A DNA stretch of 64,000 nucleotides from Anas platyrhynchos (taxonomy: Eukaryota > Chordata > Aves > Anseriformes > Anatidae): assembly GCF_047663525.1 (NCBI RefSeq), contig NC_092594.1, forward strand, positions 38,630,001 through 38,694,000, in the 5' to 3' direction. How positions within the stretch are numbered: position 1 is the first letter of the stretch; each line of letters begins with the position of its first letter. This document shows positions 63,360 to 64,000 of the stretch, in pieces. The translations under genes and the position numbers were made by a program. The notes below the pieces were generated by a model. The model had not been told where the DNA came from. It saw nothing but the letters and a program-made list of their open reading frames with translations, and did not search any database.

Positions 63360-64000
63360 CTAGAAGGAAAATTTCCAAATACAGCAAGGAACTGATGATA
63401 AATGATTACTTCTTAAAACCTAGAATCAATGCACCTATTCTTTTGGAACCTTTCCCAGAATCAGCATTTCCTGAATTTTCAGCCAGTTTTACAGAAGCTG
63501 AGCTGGTTAACAGAACAGTTTCATCCTGGCCATTTCATCTGCATTAATATTTAAGGGTGACTTATCCTGAAGCTCACCAGCCACACCCTTTGCATAAGCA
63601 AAGATCCATGCTTAAGTGATTGGTGGGTGAAGCTATAATTATAAACTCAAATAAATAGTAGGGGACCGATGAGTCATAGCCTTGCACTGTTTACAGCTAC
63701 ACTGGCCACAGAGTGACTAAACGGGTGCAAAGCAGCAGCAAGTAAACTTGAAAACCTACCCGAGGACACGCAACTTAAGCCCACTGGAAAGATGAAGTGT
63801 CATGCTTCAAACTTTAAAACCTATTTACCTACTCAGAATGAAACAGTCTTTTCTAACAGGTATTTCATACTCCAGGTTTTTCCCCCATTTAGAAGTCTGT
63901 ATCCAAACACAGTTCTTCATAAGACAATTTTACGTCACCAACAGAGCTTCAGTTACATCAGCTGAACAAAAAAATACCTGGTTTGTATTACTTCATAGTT

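Larger units (their letters stand above)
57953..64000 (-). other. ANKRD13C: ANKRD13C introns, content
   Basis: The introns between the six exons, and the sequence from 63360 to the right edge, are AT-rich and show no further exon. I looked for the preceding exon, which should end in a whole codon before the ESEMETEE exon, in the last 640 bases and did not find it. Confidence 0.65.

Noticed and set aside
63966-64000. Possible ANKRD13C exon end at the right edge (CCAG followed by GTATTT on the - strand)
   Set aside because: Its translation does not fit the family segment expected before ESEMETEE, and the phase is wrong (that junction needs a whole codon).

Overview
This is vertebrate nuclear DNA, almost certainly from a bird. 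The genes are split into many short exons with GT-AG introns, two promoters are CpG islands, and the repeats include CR1 LINE 3' ends (the avian ATTCTGTG-type tail) and a fragment that resembles a common avian endogenous-retrovirus LTR. There are no bacterial genes, operons or CRISPR arrays. Exons were located by translating both strands and joining pieces across splice sites. In every gene the reading phases match at each junction, and the joined products match known vertebrate families.

The layout, left to right, is: LRRC7 (densin-180) 3' end on the + strand, with two final exons at 2131-2205 and 4738-4845 encoding the last part of its PDZ domain; LRRC40 complete on the - strand, 15 coding exons from 29971 down to 13330, 604 aa; SRSF11 complete on the + strand, 12 coding exons from 31825 to 49215, 459 aa; and ANKRD13C 3' half on the - strand, six final exons from 63359 down to 57822, with the 5' part beyond the right edge. 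From memory this order and orientation is the same as on human chromosome 1p31, so the window looks like ordinary conserved synteny.

The orientations make LRRC7/LRRC40 and SRSF11/ANKRD13C tail-to-tail pairs and LRRC40/SRSF11 a head-to-head pair. The start codons of the head-to-head pair are about 1.9 kb apart. Two separate CpG islands are divided by a stretch holding two CR1 pieces. The SRSF11 island carries four NRF1-like palindromic motifs. The genes are not known to form one pathway: LRRC7 is a postsynaptic scaffold, LRRC40 a leucine-rich-repeat protein of poorly known role, SRSF11 an SR-type splicing factor and ANKRD13C an ER chaperone of GPCRs.

The most interesting items are a candidate unannotated poison exon in SRSF11 intron 2 (40438-40554) with an early in-frame stop, the RS domain of SRSF11 being built from interchangeable phase-2 exons that all split an arginine codon, a NAGNAG tandem acceptor before the last SRSF11 exon, and the NRF1 cluster next to a CR1 insertion. 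I found no clear sign of a wholly new system.
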